Positions 15,423 through 24,508 of a DNA stretch of 64,000 bases are shown here, in pieces. The DNA lies in the NCBI RefSeq assembly GCF_039537585.1, contig NZ_BAABAU010000001.1, positions 868,001 through 932,000 on the forward strand, written 5' to 3'. Source of the stretch: Frondihabitans peucedani (GTDB lineage Bacteria > Actinomycetota > Actinomycetes > Actinomycetales > Microbacteriaceae). The notes below the pieces were generated by a model, which was given only the letters and a program-made list of their open reading frames with translations, made no database searches and was not told the DNA's origin. The first letter of the stretch is position 1. Each line of letters starts with the position of its first letter. The position numbers and the translations under genes are program-made.

Positions 15423-16001
15423 ATGCGCCTCGAACTGATCCGACACGGACAGACCGACTGGAACCTCAACGACCAGCTCCAGGGGTCGTCCGACATCCCG
15501 CTCAACGAGACGGGCCGCGAGCAGGCGCACCAGGCTGCGCAGCTGCTCGCGCCCTACCGCTGGAGCGCCATCGTCTCGTCGCCGCTCATGCGGGCGCGCG
15601 AGACGGCCCAGATCATCGCCGACCAGCTCGGCATCGAGCTCGGTGCCGCCTACCCGGAGCTCATCGAGCGCGACTACGCGTCGCGCGAGGGCACCGTGTC
15701 GACGACGAGGATCCCCGACGAGCCGGACGCCGAGTACCCCGACATCGAGCCCCGCGACTCCGTCGCCGCCCGCGGCATGGCCGCCCTGGAGGACATCCGC
15801 GACACGCGGCTCCCCCTGGACGGCGACGACGCGAACATCGTCGTCGTCTGCCACGGCACGATCATCCGCTTCCTGCTCTCGGCCCTCATCGGGCGCGAGG
15901 TCGGGCACATCGACAACGCGGCGGCCAACACGATCGAGTGGGCGGACGGCCAGTGGCGCGTGCTGACGATCAACAACGAGCCGGTGGCCGAGGCCGCGTA
16001 G
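15423..16001 (+). CDS. Histidine phosphatase family protein (phosphoglycerate mutase-like)
   Basis: 192-residue branch-1 histidine phosphatase. The catalytic LIRHGQTDWN (residues 5-14) with nucleophile His8 is followed by the QGSSDIPLNETGREQA loop and the second catalytic His in VVCHGTIIRFLL (about 141). It has GGAG just before the ATG. The substrate cannot be deduced; family members dephosphorylate sugar phosphates, phosphoglycerate or cofactor precursors. It stands alone between terC and a pair of hairpin repeats. Confidence 0.88.
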   Translation: MRLELIRHGQTDWNLNDQLQGSSDIPLNETGREQAHQAAQLLAPYRWSAIVSSPLMRARETAQIIADQLGIELGAAYPELIERDYASREGTVSTTRIPDEPDAEYPDIEPRDSVAARGMAALEDIRDTRLPLDGDDANIVVVCHGTIIRFLLSALIGREVGHIDNAAANTIEWADGQWRVLTINNEPVAEAA

Positions 16002-16025
16002 GTCGCTGCTGGTCGGGCTCGTCTC

Positions 16026-16169
16026 GCCGAGATCGCAGTTGGACAGGCTCGGGCGCTCGCTCGGGCTGTCGAACTGCGATCTCGGCGGTGCTCTGCGGTG
16101 GGGCGCGCTGCGTGAGATCGCAGTAGACGTCGCCCGCGGGTGGCTCGAGGCGACGCCTACTGCGATCTC
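16026..16169. repeat. Two consecutive hairpins sharing the GAGATCGCAGT stem
   Basis: Hairpin 1 pairs 16026-16046 with 16066-16086 (21-nt arms, one mismatch). Hairpin 2 pairs 16114-16134 with 16149-16169 (21-nt arms, one mismatch). Both stems contain GAGATCGCAGT. They fill the space between convergent genes, so they may terminate both, but the shared sequence suggests a repeated REP-like element. Confidence 0.75.
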
Positions 16170-16184
16170 GGCGGGAGAGCGACG

Positions 16185-17414
16185 TCAGACGCGCGTGTGC
16201 GACGCAGGCGGCGGCCACGCCGCCTCGGCCGGGGACTCGGGGCCCTCGGACGACCCGGGCACGCGAGTAGGCGGCGGCGCGAGACCCGGCGCGCTCGGCG
16301 CGGAACCGGGCGCGGCATCGTGTGCCCGCGGGTCTGGCCACGCGCGGAGGGGCGGCGCCGAGGCGGGCCCCGACGGCGGCAGGACGGGTCGCCCGGACGG
16401 CGGCGCGAACGCCGTGAGCACGTGCGCGGGCGGGGCGGCGGCGAGCCCGGCAGCGGGAGGCACGGCCGCCGGAGCACCGACGGGCGGCGGCGCGAGCCAC
16501 CAGAGCACCCGCGTGTGGAACCGGTAGCGCGCCCGCCGTGCGACCTTGATCCAGATGAGGCCGGTCGCCGTGATCACGCCTGGATACACGATCAGGACCA
16601 CGAGCGGCGCCAGCGCGACCTGCAGCGGACCCTTGACGAGCTGGAGGACGCCCGCCGAGCCGTCCCAGATGCCGTGGGCGAGGGCGACGCCGAGGTAGGC
16701 CAGGACCACCCGCCAGGTGATCCTGAACCGGCCCCCGCGCGTGGCGGAGAAGAGCGCGGCAGCGAGCAGGGCCGTGTAGATCGGGTGGAGCAGCGGGGTC
16801 AGGATCGCCCGCGTCGGGGTCAGGACGAGCGCCGCCATCAGGTGCGTCAGGTGCAGCTGCGCCGGCGGGTTCTCGTAGAAGTTGACGGCGTAGGCGAGGT
16901 CTTCGAGGGCCGCGAAGCCGAGACCGACCGCCCCGCCGAGGAACAGCCCGTTCCGCATGCTCTTGTCGGCGAGCTTCCGGGAGACGAGGACGACCGCGAG
17001 GATCTTGGCGAGCTCCTCGGAGATGCCGGCGAGGCACAGGACGACGAGGCTGGGCGTCGATCCTGCGCCGGGAGCGGCTTTCGAGAGGAGCGAGTCGAAC
17101 GTCGACCCGACGGTGACCGAGACGAGACCGCCGAGACCGAACGCGATCAGGAGCCGCGAGAGGCCCAGGGTGTCTCGCGGGCCGATCCGGTAGGCCATCG
17201 TGTAGATGAAGGCACCGGCGACGGTGACCGAGCCGACGAGCAGGCCGACGGTGACCGCGGCGCCGTTGTGCAGGAGGAGCCCGCCGACGAGCAGCAGGAA
17301 CAGGAAGAAGAACACTCCTGCGGCCGAGATCCAGAGGCCGCCGAAGCGCCCGAGCCACTTGCGGGCGGGGCGCTCCCACGCCAGCCAGATCGGCGGGGGC
17401 CAGTTCGCGCGCAT
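16185..17414 (-). CDS. PrsW-family intramembrane metalloprotease
   Basis: 409-residue polytopic membrane protein. The PrsW/CPBP motifs are visible: GISEELAKIL (EExxK, about 137), FAALEDLAYAVNFYE (ExxxY) and LLHPIYTALL plus VALAHGIWDGSAG with the metal-ligand histidines. In Bacillus PrsW cleaves an anti-sigma factor; no such partner is adjacent here. Eight or nine transmembrane segments span about residues 25-310, and the last 100 or so residues are a Pro/Ala-rich cytoplasmic tail. Confidence 0.87.
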   Translation of the reverse strand: MRANWPPPIWLAWERPARKWLGRFGGLWISAAGVFFFLFLLLVGGLLLHNGAAVTVGLLVGSVTVAGAFIYTMAYRIGPRDTLGLSRLLIAFGLGGLVSVTVGSTFDSLLSKAAPGAGSTPSLVVLCLAGISEELAKILAVVLVSRKLADKSMRNGLFLGGAVGLGFAALEDLAYAVNFYENPPAQLHLTHLMAALVLTPTRAILTPLLHPIYTALLAAALFSATRGGRFRITWRVVLAYLGVALAHGIWDGSAGVLQLVKGPLQVALAPLVVLIVYPGVITATGLIWIKVARRARYRFHTRVLWWLAPPPVGAPAAVPPAAGLAAAPPAHVLTAFAPPSGRPVLPPSGPASAPPLRAWPDPRAHDAAPGSAPSAPGLAPPPTRVPGSSEGPESPAEAAWPPPASHTRV

Positions 17415-17510
17415 TCGGCCAGGCTACCTTCGGCCCCTGTCAGCCGCCCGTCCCCCTTCGGGGCTGCGGGCCGGGACGAGCACACTCGAGCAGGCCAGTC
17501 ATGCGCAGGA

Positions 17511-20500
17511 TCAGGCGGTCGGCTGCTCCGCCTTCGTCACGACGCGCTGCCCGACCACGGCCGACACGCCGTCCTGCCGCATCGAGACACCGTAGAGGGC
17601 GTCGGCGATCTCCATCGTGCGCTTCTGGTGGGTGATGACGATGAGCTGCGAGGACTCGCGCAGGTCTTGGAAGATCGTCAGGAGCCGCCCGAGGTTGGCG
17701 TCGTCGAGGGCAGCCTCGACCTCGTCCATGATGTAGAAGGGCGAGGGCCGCGCCTTGAAGATCGCGATCAGCAGCGCCACGGCGGCCAGCGACCTCTCGC
17801 CTCCCGAGAGCAGCGAGAGCCGCTCGATCTTCTTGCCGGCCGGCTTCACGGTCACCTCGATCCCCGTCTCGAGGAGGTTCTCCGGGTCGGTGAGGTGGAT
17901 GCTGCCCGAGCCGCCGGGGAACAGGACGGGGAACACCTGGTTGAAGGCGTCGCGCGTGTCGTCGAAGGCTCCCTTGAAGATGGTCTGCATCTTCTCGTCG
18001 ATCTCCTCGATGATCGTGAGGAGGTCTTTGCGGGTGGAGGTCAGGTCGGTCAGCTGGTCGGTCAGGAACTTGTGGCGCTGCTCGAGGGCGGAGAACTCCT
18101 CGAGGGCCAGGGGATTCACCCGTCCGAGCTGCGCGAGCGTCCGCTCGGCCCCCGCCAGGCGCTTCTTCTGCTCCTCGCGGTCGAACGGCCTCGGGTCGTC
18201 GTCTTCGGTCGCGCCCGGGATCGGGACCTCAGGCCCGTACTCGTCGACCAGGACGCTCTCGACCAGGCCGAGCTCCGATCCTGCGCGTTCCAGGAGGCTC
18301 GACAGGTGCAGCTTCTTCTCGTAGATCTCCATCTCGAGACCGTGGACGCTCTCGGTGACAGCGTGGAGCCGCTCGCGGAGCTGCCGCTCCTCGCGGCGGA
18401 GGGCGGCGAGCTCCTCGTTCTGCTGCGACCGCTCGCCCTCGCGCTGCGCGAGGACCGCCCGTGCCTCGGCGACGGATCTGTCGACGGCGTCGAGGACCGC
18501 GGGCAGCGCCTCGAGGACCCGCGAGGTCGCCGCCATCTGCCGCTGCCGGAGGACCGTCTGCCGAGCGTGCTCCTCGGCGGCTGCCCGCTGCTCCTCGAGG
18601 CGGCGCTGCAGGTCTAGGGCCCTTCCGACCTCCGCTCGGACCCGCTCGCGAATCGTCTCGAGCTGGATGCGCTTCTCGATCTCGACTCCGCGGGCGTTCT
18701 CGACCTCGGCCAGGACGCCGTCGCGCGCGGAGACGTCGAGAATGGGCCTCGGTCTCGACCCGTACTCCTCGTGCGCGGCGACGGCCTGCGCCACGACGCG
18801 CTCGGCCTGGTGGACGGTCTCGGCGGAGGCCGCGAGGGAGGCTCCGAGGCGCTCGGCCTCGGCCTCGGCGGCTTCGAGCTGGGCGCGGAGGCGTCCGGCG
18901 CGCTGCCCGTGGGCGGCGAGGCGCGCCTCATGCTCTCGGGCGGCGGTGGCGGCCTCCTTCGCCGTGGTCCGCGCCTCGGACAGGTTCTGGCGGGCCGTGT
19001 CGAGCTCCGCCGAGACACGCTCGATCTGGACGCTGACGCCGGTGAGGGACTCGGCCGCCGAGTCGCGGTCGGCGATGAGCTCGAGCCGCGACCTGCCGCC
19101 CGTCGAGCCGCCGCGCACCGAGAAGTCGGTCACGACCTCGCCGGAGCGCGTGATCGCGGTCAGTCCGCCCGACGAGCTCTCGACGACTCTGCGGGCGAGG
19201 GCGAGGTCGTCGGTGATGACGGTGTCGGCGAGGAATCCCAGGATCCCGTCGGGTGCCGTGACCACGCTCCTCGCCGCGACCGCTCCGGCGGGCAGCTCCG
19301 CCGGCGTTGGGCCGACGGGGTTCCGCGGCGACGCCGCGACCACCTCGACGCGGCCCAGCTCTTCGGACGTGACGTGCGCGACGGCGTCGAAGGCGGCGTC
19401 GACACCGTCGGCCAGGACCGCGTCGGCCAGCGATCCGAGGGCCGCCGCGACAGCGACCTCGTAGCCGGGCTCGACCTGCACGTGCTCGGCCACCAGGCCG
19501 CGGACGCCGTCGAGACCCGCCGCGACCAGAGCGCTCGACGCGTCGTTCTGGTCGAGGGCGAGGGAGAGCGCACCGGCGCGAGCGGCCAGGGAGTCGCGCT
19601 CGCGCTCCAGCGCGTGCAGGCGGTCGCGGAGGGTGTCGACCGAGCTCTGGGCCGTCACGACGCGCTCCTCGGCACCTTGCTGTGCCCCGGCATGATCGAT
19701 CTGCCCGTCGACCTCGGCGTCGGGAGCCTCGCGCTCGAGGCTGGCGAACTCGGCCCGGCTCGTCTCGCGTCGGGCGACGGCCGCCTCGAGGGCGTTCGTC
19801 TGCCTCAGCTGCTCGCCCCTGACGGCCGCGAGCTTCGAGCGGGCGACCTCCACGGCGCTCGCCAGCCGCGCCATCTCGAGGTCGTGCTCGCTCACGAGCG
19901 CGCTCTGAGCGGAGATCTCCTCGTCGAGGGAGTCGAGGGAGGCCCGCGTGGTGGCGACCTCGGCGGCGGCCTGCGCGACCGCGAGCTCGGCGTCGGCGAC
20001 GCCCTCCTGCAGCCGCTCGGCCTCGTCCCGAGCGTCGGCGACCATGCCCGCGGTGACGCTGGTCGTCACGCCGGGCGAGTCGGCCTGCTGGGCCAGGAGC
20101 GTGAGCTTCTGGTTCGCGAGGCTCGACAGGCTCCGGAGCCGCTCCTGGACGGACTCGAGCCCGAAGGTCACCCGGCGGGCGTCGTCGACGGCGTCGCCGA
20201 CCATCGCCTGCTCGAGCCGCTGCTCCCGCAGCTTGTTCTGGTCGAACTGCTCCTGCAGCACGATCCGCTCGCTCTTGCGCTCGTTCTCGCTCCGCGACTG
20301 GTCGGTCAGGACCGTCCGGAGGCCGACGACCTCGTCGGCCAGCAGCCGCGCTCTCGCGTCGCGGACGACGGCGGCGATGCCCTGGGCCTCGCGAGCGATC
20401 TCGGCCTGCCGCCCCAGCGGCTTCAGCTGCCGCCGGATCTCGCCGGCGAGGTCGCTCAGGCGGGTCAGATTGGTCTGCATCGCATCGAGCTTGCGGAGCG

Positions 20501-21029
20501 TCTTCTCTTTGCGCCGCCGGTGCTTGAGGATGCCGGCGGCCTCCTCGATGAACCCGCGTCGCTCCTCCGGGGTGGCGCGGAGCACGGCGTCGAGCTGCCC
20601 CTGCCCGACGATGACGTGCATCTCGCGGCCGAGGCCCGAGTCGCTGAGGAGCTCCTGCACGTCGAGCAGCCGGCAGTTGTCGCCGTTGATCGCGTACTCG
20701 CTGCCGCCGTTCCGGAAGAGGGTGCGGCTGATCGTGACCTCGGTGTAGTCGATCGGCAGCGCGCCGTCGGAGTTGTCGATGGTCAGGATCACCTGCGCCC
20801 GGCCGAGCGGGCCACGAGTCGAGGTCCCGGCGAAGATGACGTCCTCCATCTTGCCGCCGCGGAGCGTCTTGACGCCCTGCTCTCCCATCACCCAGGCGAG
20901 CGCGTCGACGACGTTGCTCTTCCCGGAGCCGTTGGGCCCGACGACGCAGGTGACACCGGTCTCGAAGGCGAAGGTGGTCGGCTGCGCGAACGACTTGAAG
21001 CCCTTGAGGGTGAGGCTCTTGAGGTACAC
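17511..21029 (-). CDS. smc: Chromosome segregation protein SMC
   Basis: Condensin ATPase that organises and segregates chromosomes with ScpA/ScpB. GTG at 21029 gives the canonical VYLKSLTLKGFKSF start with GGAGG about 9 nt upstream, and 1172 aa, normal for the family. Walker A is GPNGSGKSN (about 32-40), long coiled coils flank a hinge (about 480-640, with LGSLADAVLADGVDAAF), and the C-terminal head has LSGGERSL and Walker B YIMDEVEAALDD. ScpA/ScpB are not in the window. It sits between mutM/rnc and ftsY/ffh, the usual actinobacterial context. Confidence 0.97.
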   Translation of the reverse strand: MYLKSLTLKGFKSFAQPTTFAFETGVTCVVGPNGSGKSNVVDALAWVMGEQGVKTLRGGKMEDVIFAGTSTRGPLGRAQVILTIDNSDGALPIDYTEVTISRTLFRNGGSEYAINGDNCRLLDVQELLSDSGLGREMHVIVGQGQLDAVLRATPEERRGFIEEAAGILKHRRRKEKTLRKLDAMQTNLTRLSDLAGEIRRQLKPLGRQAEIAREAQGIAAVVRDARARLLADEVVGLRTVLTDQSRSENERKSERIVLQEQFDQNKLREQRLEQAMVGDAVDDARRVTFGLESVQERLRSLSSLANQKLTLLAQQADSPGVTTSVTAGMVADARDEAERLQEGVADAELAVAQAAAEVATTRASLDSLDEEISAQSALVSEHDLEMARLASAVEVARSKLAAVRGEQLRQTNALEAAVARRETSRAEFASLEREAPDAEVDGQIDHAGAQQGAEERVVTAQSSVDTLRDRLHALERERDSLAARAGALSLALDQNDASSALVAAGLDGVRGLVAEHVQVEPGYEVAVAAALGSLADAVLADGVDAAFDAVAHVTSEELGRVEVVAASPRNPVGPTPAELPAGAVAARSVVTAPDGILGFLADTVITDDLALARRVVESSSGGLTAITRSGEVVTDFSVRGGSTGGRSRLELIADRDSAAESLTGVSVQIERVSAELDTARQNLSEARTTAKEAATAAREHEARLAAHGQRAGRLRAQLEAAEAEAERLGASLAASAETVHQAERVVAQAVAAHEEYGSRPRPILDVSARDGVLAEVENARGVEIEKRIQLETIRERVRAEVGRALDLQRRLEEQRAAAEEHARQTVLRQRQMAATSRVLEALPAVLDAVDRSVAEARAVLAQREGERSQQNEELAALRREERQLRERLHAVTESVHGLEMEIYEKKLHLSSLLERAGSELGLVESVLVDEYGPEVPIPGATEDDDPRPFDREEQKKRLAGAERTLAQLGRVNPLALEEFSALEQRHKFLTDQLTDLTSTRKDLLTIIEEIDEKMQTIFKGAFDDTRDAFNQVFPVLFPGGSGSIHLTDPENLLETGIEVTVKPAGKKIERLSLLSGGERSLAAVALLIAIFKARPSPFYIMDEVEAALDDANLGRLLTIFQDLRESSQLIVITHQKRTMEIADALYGVSMRQDGVSAVVGQRVVTKAEQPTA

Positions 21030-21181
21030 GGCCTCGGCCTCCCTCGCGGTCGCGCCGCGGCCCTGCGCCGCGTCACGCCCAGGATACCGGCGTGTCGCGC
21101 GTCGGCCGCGCGCCGCGCTGCGGGTCCCTCGCGCCGCATCGGCGCCGTAGGACGGCAGCCGCACCCCGCCGCGGCGCGGCG

Positions 21182-22159
21182 TCACGGCCGACCCGCGACG
21201 CCTGAGCGACGAACGCCCGCGGCGAGGAGGCGGGCCGCCAGGACGTCGGGCCGCCTGGACGTCGCGTAGTCCCACCGCACGACTCGCCTCACGCGCGGGT
21301 GCAGCTCGAGGCGCGCCTGCCGGCGCTTCTCCTCGCGGATGACGTCGACCGCCGCCCGGCCGCGGAGGAACCGCTCGTCGGAGTACTTCCAGTCGCCGTC
21401 GAACTCCCCCACGACGCCGGATGCCGACCACCAGAAGTCCACCCTGCCGATCAGACCGGCATCGTCGGAGAACTCCTCCTGGAGGGCCGGTGCCGCGAGA
21501 CCGCCCACGGCGATCGACATGCGGCTGAACGACTCTCCGGGCGACTCCCCGTCGGGCGAGGCGAACTCGACGGCCGCCTCCGCGGCGCGGAAGCGCTTCG
21601 CCCCCTCTCGCTCTCTGACCAGCGCGACGAGCGTGTCTGTCGTGAAGAGTCCCGCGTGGAGCCCGTGGTCGATCAGGAGGACGCCCGTCTCGAAGCCGTC
21701 GGCGAGGGCGAGGTCGACGGCGGTGCGCGCGGGTCTCGTGATCCTGCGCCCCTCCCAGCTGGTCGTGTCGGCGGCCGGAAGCGGCCCCGCCCGGCGGAGG
21801 AGCGTCGCGGACGAGTTGGTGCGGGATCTCGCCGCGTCGACGACCTCCAGCCGGTCAGGCCACCGCTCCCGGACCGGGAAGCCCCAGACGGCCGCGGCGG
21901 ACCAGTGCGAGGCGACGACGCCGGGAGGCAGGTCGAGGAGCTGCGCGTGGCAGCGGGCGACGTACTGCTCCCGCTCCGACAGAGCCTCCCAGTGGTCTCG
22001 ATCGGTGTAGGTGCCAGGGACGAGGCGGACGAGGCTGCCCCGCTCGGCTCGACGACGGAGGGCGCGGTCGCCGGCGCCGAGCCGCACGACGTCGCGGGTG
22101 CGGAGGGGTGCGGGTGCCGGGGAGGAGAGGGAGGGAGTCGAGGCGGAGGCGGCGTTCAT
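21182..22159 (-). CDS. AbiEi-like winged-helix/PD-(D/E)XK-like protein
   Basis: 325-residue protein. The N-terminal part (VRLGAGDRALRRRAERGSLVRLVPGTY) resembles the winged-helix domain of AbiEi antitoxins. The C-terminal part has the spaced acidic pattern of the DUF559/Vsr-like nuclease fold: Glu in GESFSRM, Asp in RVDFWW and EFDGDWK. The start is taken as ATG 22159; the frame is open further upstream but that part looks non-coding. No partner toxin is adjacent. It interrupts the common mutM-smc order. Function unknown; homologues are frequent solitary genes in Microbacteriaceae. Confidence 0.72.
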   Translation of the reverse strand: MNAASASTPSLSSPAPAPLRTRDVVRLGAGDRALRRRAERGSLVRLVPGTYTDRDHWEALSEREQYVARCHAQLLDLPPGVVASHWSAAAVWGFPVRERWPDRLEVVDAARSRTNSSATLLRRAGPLPAADTTSWEGRRITRPARTAVDLALADGFETGVLLIDHGLHAGLFTTDTLVALVREREGAKRFRAAEAAVEFASPDGESPGESFSRMSIAVGGLAAPALQEEFSDDAGLIGRVDFWWSASGVVGEFDGDWKYSDERFLRGRAAVDVIREEKRRQARLELHPRVRRVVRWDYATSRRPDVLAARLLAAGVRRSGVAGRP

Positions 22160-22336
22160 CCGGTCAGTGTGGGGGCCCGCCGGCTCCGTCGGGCGGTGAG
22201 CGGCGCCTCCTGTGGAGAGATCGGCAGCAGCGCAGCCTGTGGACAGCGAGGTGGCGCCGCAGGACGGCAGCGGCACCGCGCCGCGGACAGGTGGGGGCGC
22301 CGGCGTGACCCGCCGGAGCGGGAGGGAAGGGCTGAG

Positions 22337-23353
22337 CTACCCGCGCAACCGCTGACACCTCGGGCAGAAGTGACTCCCGCGGTTCATGAAGCTCACGCGC
22401 TCGATGAGGGTGCCGCAGCGCGGGCACGGCCTGCCCTGCTGCCCGTACGCGTTGAGGCTGTGCGAGAAGTAGCCCGACTGCCCGTTCACGTTGACGTACT
22501 GCTGGTCGAAGCTCGTGCCGCCCTCGCCGAGCGCCTTCAGGAGCACGGCCCGGATCTCGACGAGCAGGAGCGCGGCCTTCCGACGGCTGAGCGACGACGA
22601 CGGCTGGTCGAAGTGGAGCTTCGAGGCCCAGAGCGACTCGTCGGCGTAGATGTTGCCGATGCCGGAGATCAGCTCCTGGTCGAGCAGAGCCCGCTTGATG
22701 CCGGAGCGGCGTGCCGCGAGCCTGGAGAAGAAGAGCGCCTCGTCGAAGGCGGGATCGAGCGGGTCGCGCGCGATGTGGGCGACCTGGTGCGGGATCGACA
22801 GAGCCCAGGCGGGCGGGCGACCCCCGGGGCCGCCGGGCCCGGCATCGACGCGCGCAGGATCGACGAGCGCAGGATCACCAGGCTCCGAGTGGCCGAGGAG
22901 CCCCGCTCCCGAGAACCCGGCCTCGGCCCCGTCGGCGGTCGGCTCGGTGACGTCGAGCGCCATCGACCCGAAGATGCGCTGGTCGACGAAGGCCAGCCGC
23001 ACGTCGCCGTGGTCGGGGTGGACCAGGTCGAGTCGGATGCGGAGCAGCCGGTCGTCGGGCTGCTCGCGGTCGCGGAGCAGGACCTGCCCGCTCATCCCGA
23101 GGTGGGCGACGAGCGCGAGCGACCGGTCGCCCGGCGCGACGCGCTCGGGCACGAACGGGAACCAGAGGAACTTGCCGCGCCGGACGGCCGAAAGCAGGGT
23201 CGCTCCGGTGAGGCGGTCGACGAAGTCCTCCGCGGGGCCGTCGTGTCGACGGAGCGACCGCGGCTCGAGGATCGCCACGTGAGAGACGACGGCGCCGGTG
23301 ACCGCAGGATGCAGACCCGCGCGGACGACCTCGACCTCGGGGAGCTCGGGCAC
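22337..23353 (-). CDS. mutM: Formamidopyrimidine-DNA glycosylase MutM (Fpg)
   Basis: Removes 8-oxoguanine and other oxidised bases and nicks the DNA backbone. PELPEVEVV at the N-terminus holds catalytic Pro/Glu. The helix-two-turn-helix (KRALLDQELISGIGNIYADESLW) and C-terminal zinc finger (CPRCGTLIE...HFCPRCQR) are intact. The 338 aa exceed the usual 270-290 because of an insertion of about 45 Gly/Pro/Asp-rich residues at roughly 140-190. The GTG start abuts the rnc stop directly. Confidence 0.95.
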   Translation of the reverse strand: MPELPEVEVVRAGLHPAVTGAVVSHVAILEPRSLRRHDGPAEDFVDRLTGATLLSAVRRGKFLWFPFVPERVAPGDRSLALVAHLGMSGQVLLRDREQPDDRLLRIRLDLVHPDHGDVRLAFVDQRIFGSMALDVTEPTADGAEAGFSGAGLLGHSEPGDPALVDPARVDAGPGGPGGRPPAWALSIPHQVAHIARDPLDPAFDEALFFSRLAARRSGIKRALLDQELISGIGNIYADESLWASKLHFDQPSSSLSRRKAALLLVEIRAVLLKALGEGGTSFDQQYVNVNGQSGYFSHSLNAYGQQGRPCPRCGTLIERVSFMNRGSHFCPRCQRLRG

Positions 23354-24142
23354 CTAGCGCTGCTCGGCGGCGGGAGCGTCGGCGCCGGAAGCATCAGGAG
23401 CGGCAGGAGCGTCAGGAGCGGCGGCGGGCGGAGCCGCAGCCTCGGCCGTCAGCCTGGTCCACGCCTCGAGGGCCGCTGCCATCTCGGCCATCTTCTTGCT
23501 GCTGCCGATGCCGGTGGCGATGTCGTCGCGGCCGAGCCGGACGATGGCGTGGAACCGCTTGTCGTGGTCGGGCCCGGAGTCGCTGACGACGTAGGTCGGC
23601 ATGCCTCGGCCCTGGGCGCTCGAGAGCTCCTGGAGGCTCGTCTTCGGGTCCATCGCGGCGCCGAACCGGTCGGGGTCGTTGAGGAGGGGCTCGATGAGGC
23701 GCATGACGAGGCCGGTGGCGGCCGCCTGACCCGCATCGAGGAACGTCGCGCCGATGATGGCCTCGACGGTGTCGGCGAGGATGGAGTGCTTGTCTCGCCC
23801 GCCGGTCAGCTCTTCGCCGCGACCGAGGCGGATGTAGCGGCCGAGGCCGATGTGCCGGGCGATCTCGGCGAGGGCGACCGTGCTGACGAGGCTCGCCCGG
23901 CGCTTGGCCAGGTCGCCCTCGTCGAGGTCGGGGTTCTCGCGGAAGAGCATGACCGTCACGGCCTGCCCCAGGATCGAGTCGCCGAGGAACTCGAGGCGCT
24001 CGTTGTTGCCGATGCCGCCGTGCTCGTAGGCGAACGAGCGGTGCGTCAGCGCGAGCTCGAGGAGCTCGGGCGTGACGTCGACATCGAGGTAGGAGACGAG
24101 ATCAGCCCGGTCAGAAACGGGTTCTGACGCGGGCTGACTCAT
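23354..24142 (-). CDS. rnc: Ribonuclease III
   Basis: Double-strand-specific endoribonuclease for rRNA precursor processing. The catalytic signature NERLEFLGDSILG is at about 46-58, with later acidic residues in DTVEAIIGATFLDAG. A double-stranded-RNA-binding domain follows (about 155-225), and the last 30 or so residues are an Ala/Pro tail. 262 aa. It sits between rpmF and mutM, the conserved order. Confidence 0.96.
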   Translation of the reverse strand: MSQPASEPVSDRADLVSYLDVDVTPELLELALTHRSFAYEHGGIGNNERLEFLGDSILGQAVTVMLFRENPDLDEGDLAKRRASLVSTVALAEIARHIGLGRYIRLGRGEELTGGRDKHSILADTVEAIIGATFLDAGQAAATGLVMRLIEPLLNDPDRFGAAMDPKTSLQELSSAQGRGMPTYVVSDSGPDHDKRFHAIVRLGRDDIATGIGSSKKMAEMAAALEAWTRLTAEAAAPPAAAPDAPAAPDASGADAPAAEQR

Positions 24143-24183
24143 GATGCATAGACCTTACTGCGCACGAATGCTACTGATACCGA

Positions 24184-24245
24184 ACGGGACGCGAAGCGCC
24201 CCCCTTCAGCCGCGTGACTCGCTTGCGAGTCGCGCTTGCAGCGGC
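24184..24245 (-). terminator. Hairpin pair downstream of rpmF
   Basis: Between the rpmF stop and rnc there are two short stems: GACTCG/CGAGTC with a 4-nt loop (24216-24231), inside GCCGC/GCGGC pairing, and a 7-bp GC-rich stem near 24185-24203. They could end or attenuate rpmF transcription before rnc. No clear U-run follows. Confidence 0.4.
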
Positions 24246-24246
24246 A

Positions 24247-24450
24247 CTAGACGTCGGCGACCTTGCGGCCCTTGTACTCCATGTACAGGGCGGTGCCGGC
24301 GGAGTCCTCGACGACCTTGGCGCGGTGGGGAAGGCTGTAGACGGTCTTGCCACCCTCGATGCTCTTGACGAGCGTGACGGGCGTGGCCTTCCACTGCGAA
24401 CGGCGAGCGTGCGTGTTGGAGCGCGACTGCTTCCTCTTGGGAACGGCCAT
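24247..24450 (-). CDS. rpmF: 50S ribosomal protein L32
   Basis: 67-residue L32 of the large subunit. The ATG at 24450 gives the canonical [21 protein letters not shown] start. It lacks the Cys pairs of zinc-binding L32 forms (no cysteine is visible), so it is a C-minus type. It lies 58 nt after yceD, the usual yceD-rpmF pair. Confidence 0.97.
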   Translation of the reverse strand: MAVPKRKQSRSNTHARRSQWKATPVTLVKSIEGGKTVYSLPHRAKVVEDSAGTALYMEYKGRKVADV

Positions 24451-24508
24451 GACTATCTCATTTCTGTGTTGTCTGGATTGTGGAGCTGCGCAGGCCGGAT
24501 GGCCTGGC

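Noticed and set aside
16026-16169. CRISPR array
   Set aside because: Only two inverted pairs; no regular direct repeats with spacers and no cas genes.
21182-22159. Complete AbiE toxin-antitoxin pair
   Set aside because: No nucleotidyltransferase (AbiEii) gene is adjacent.
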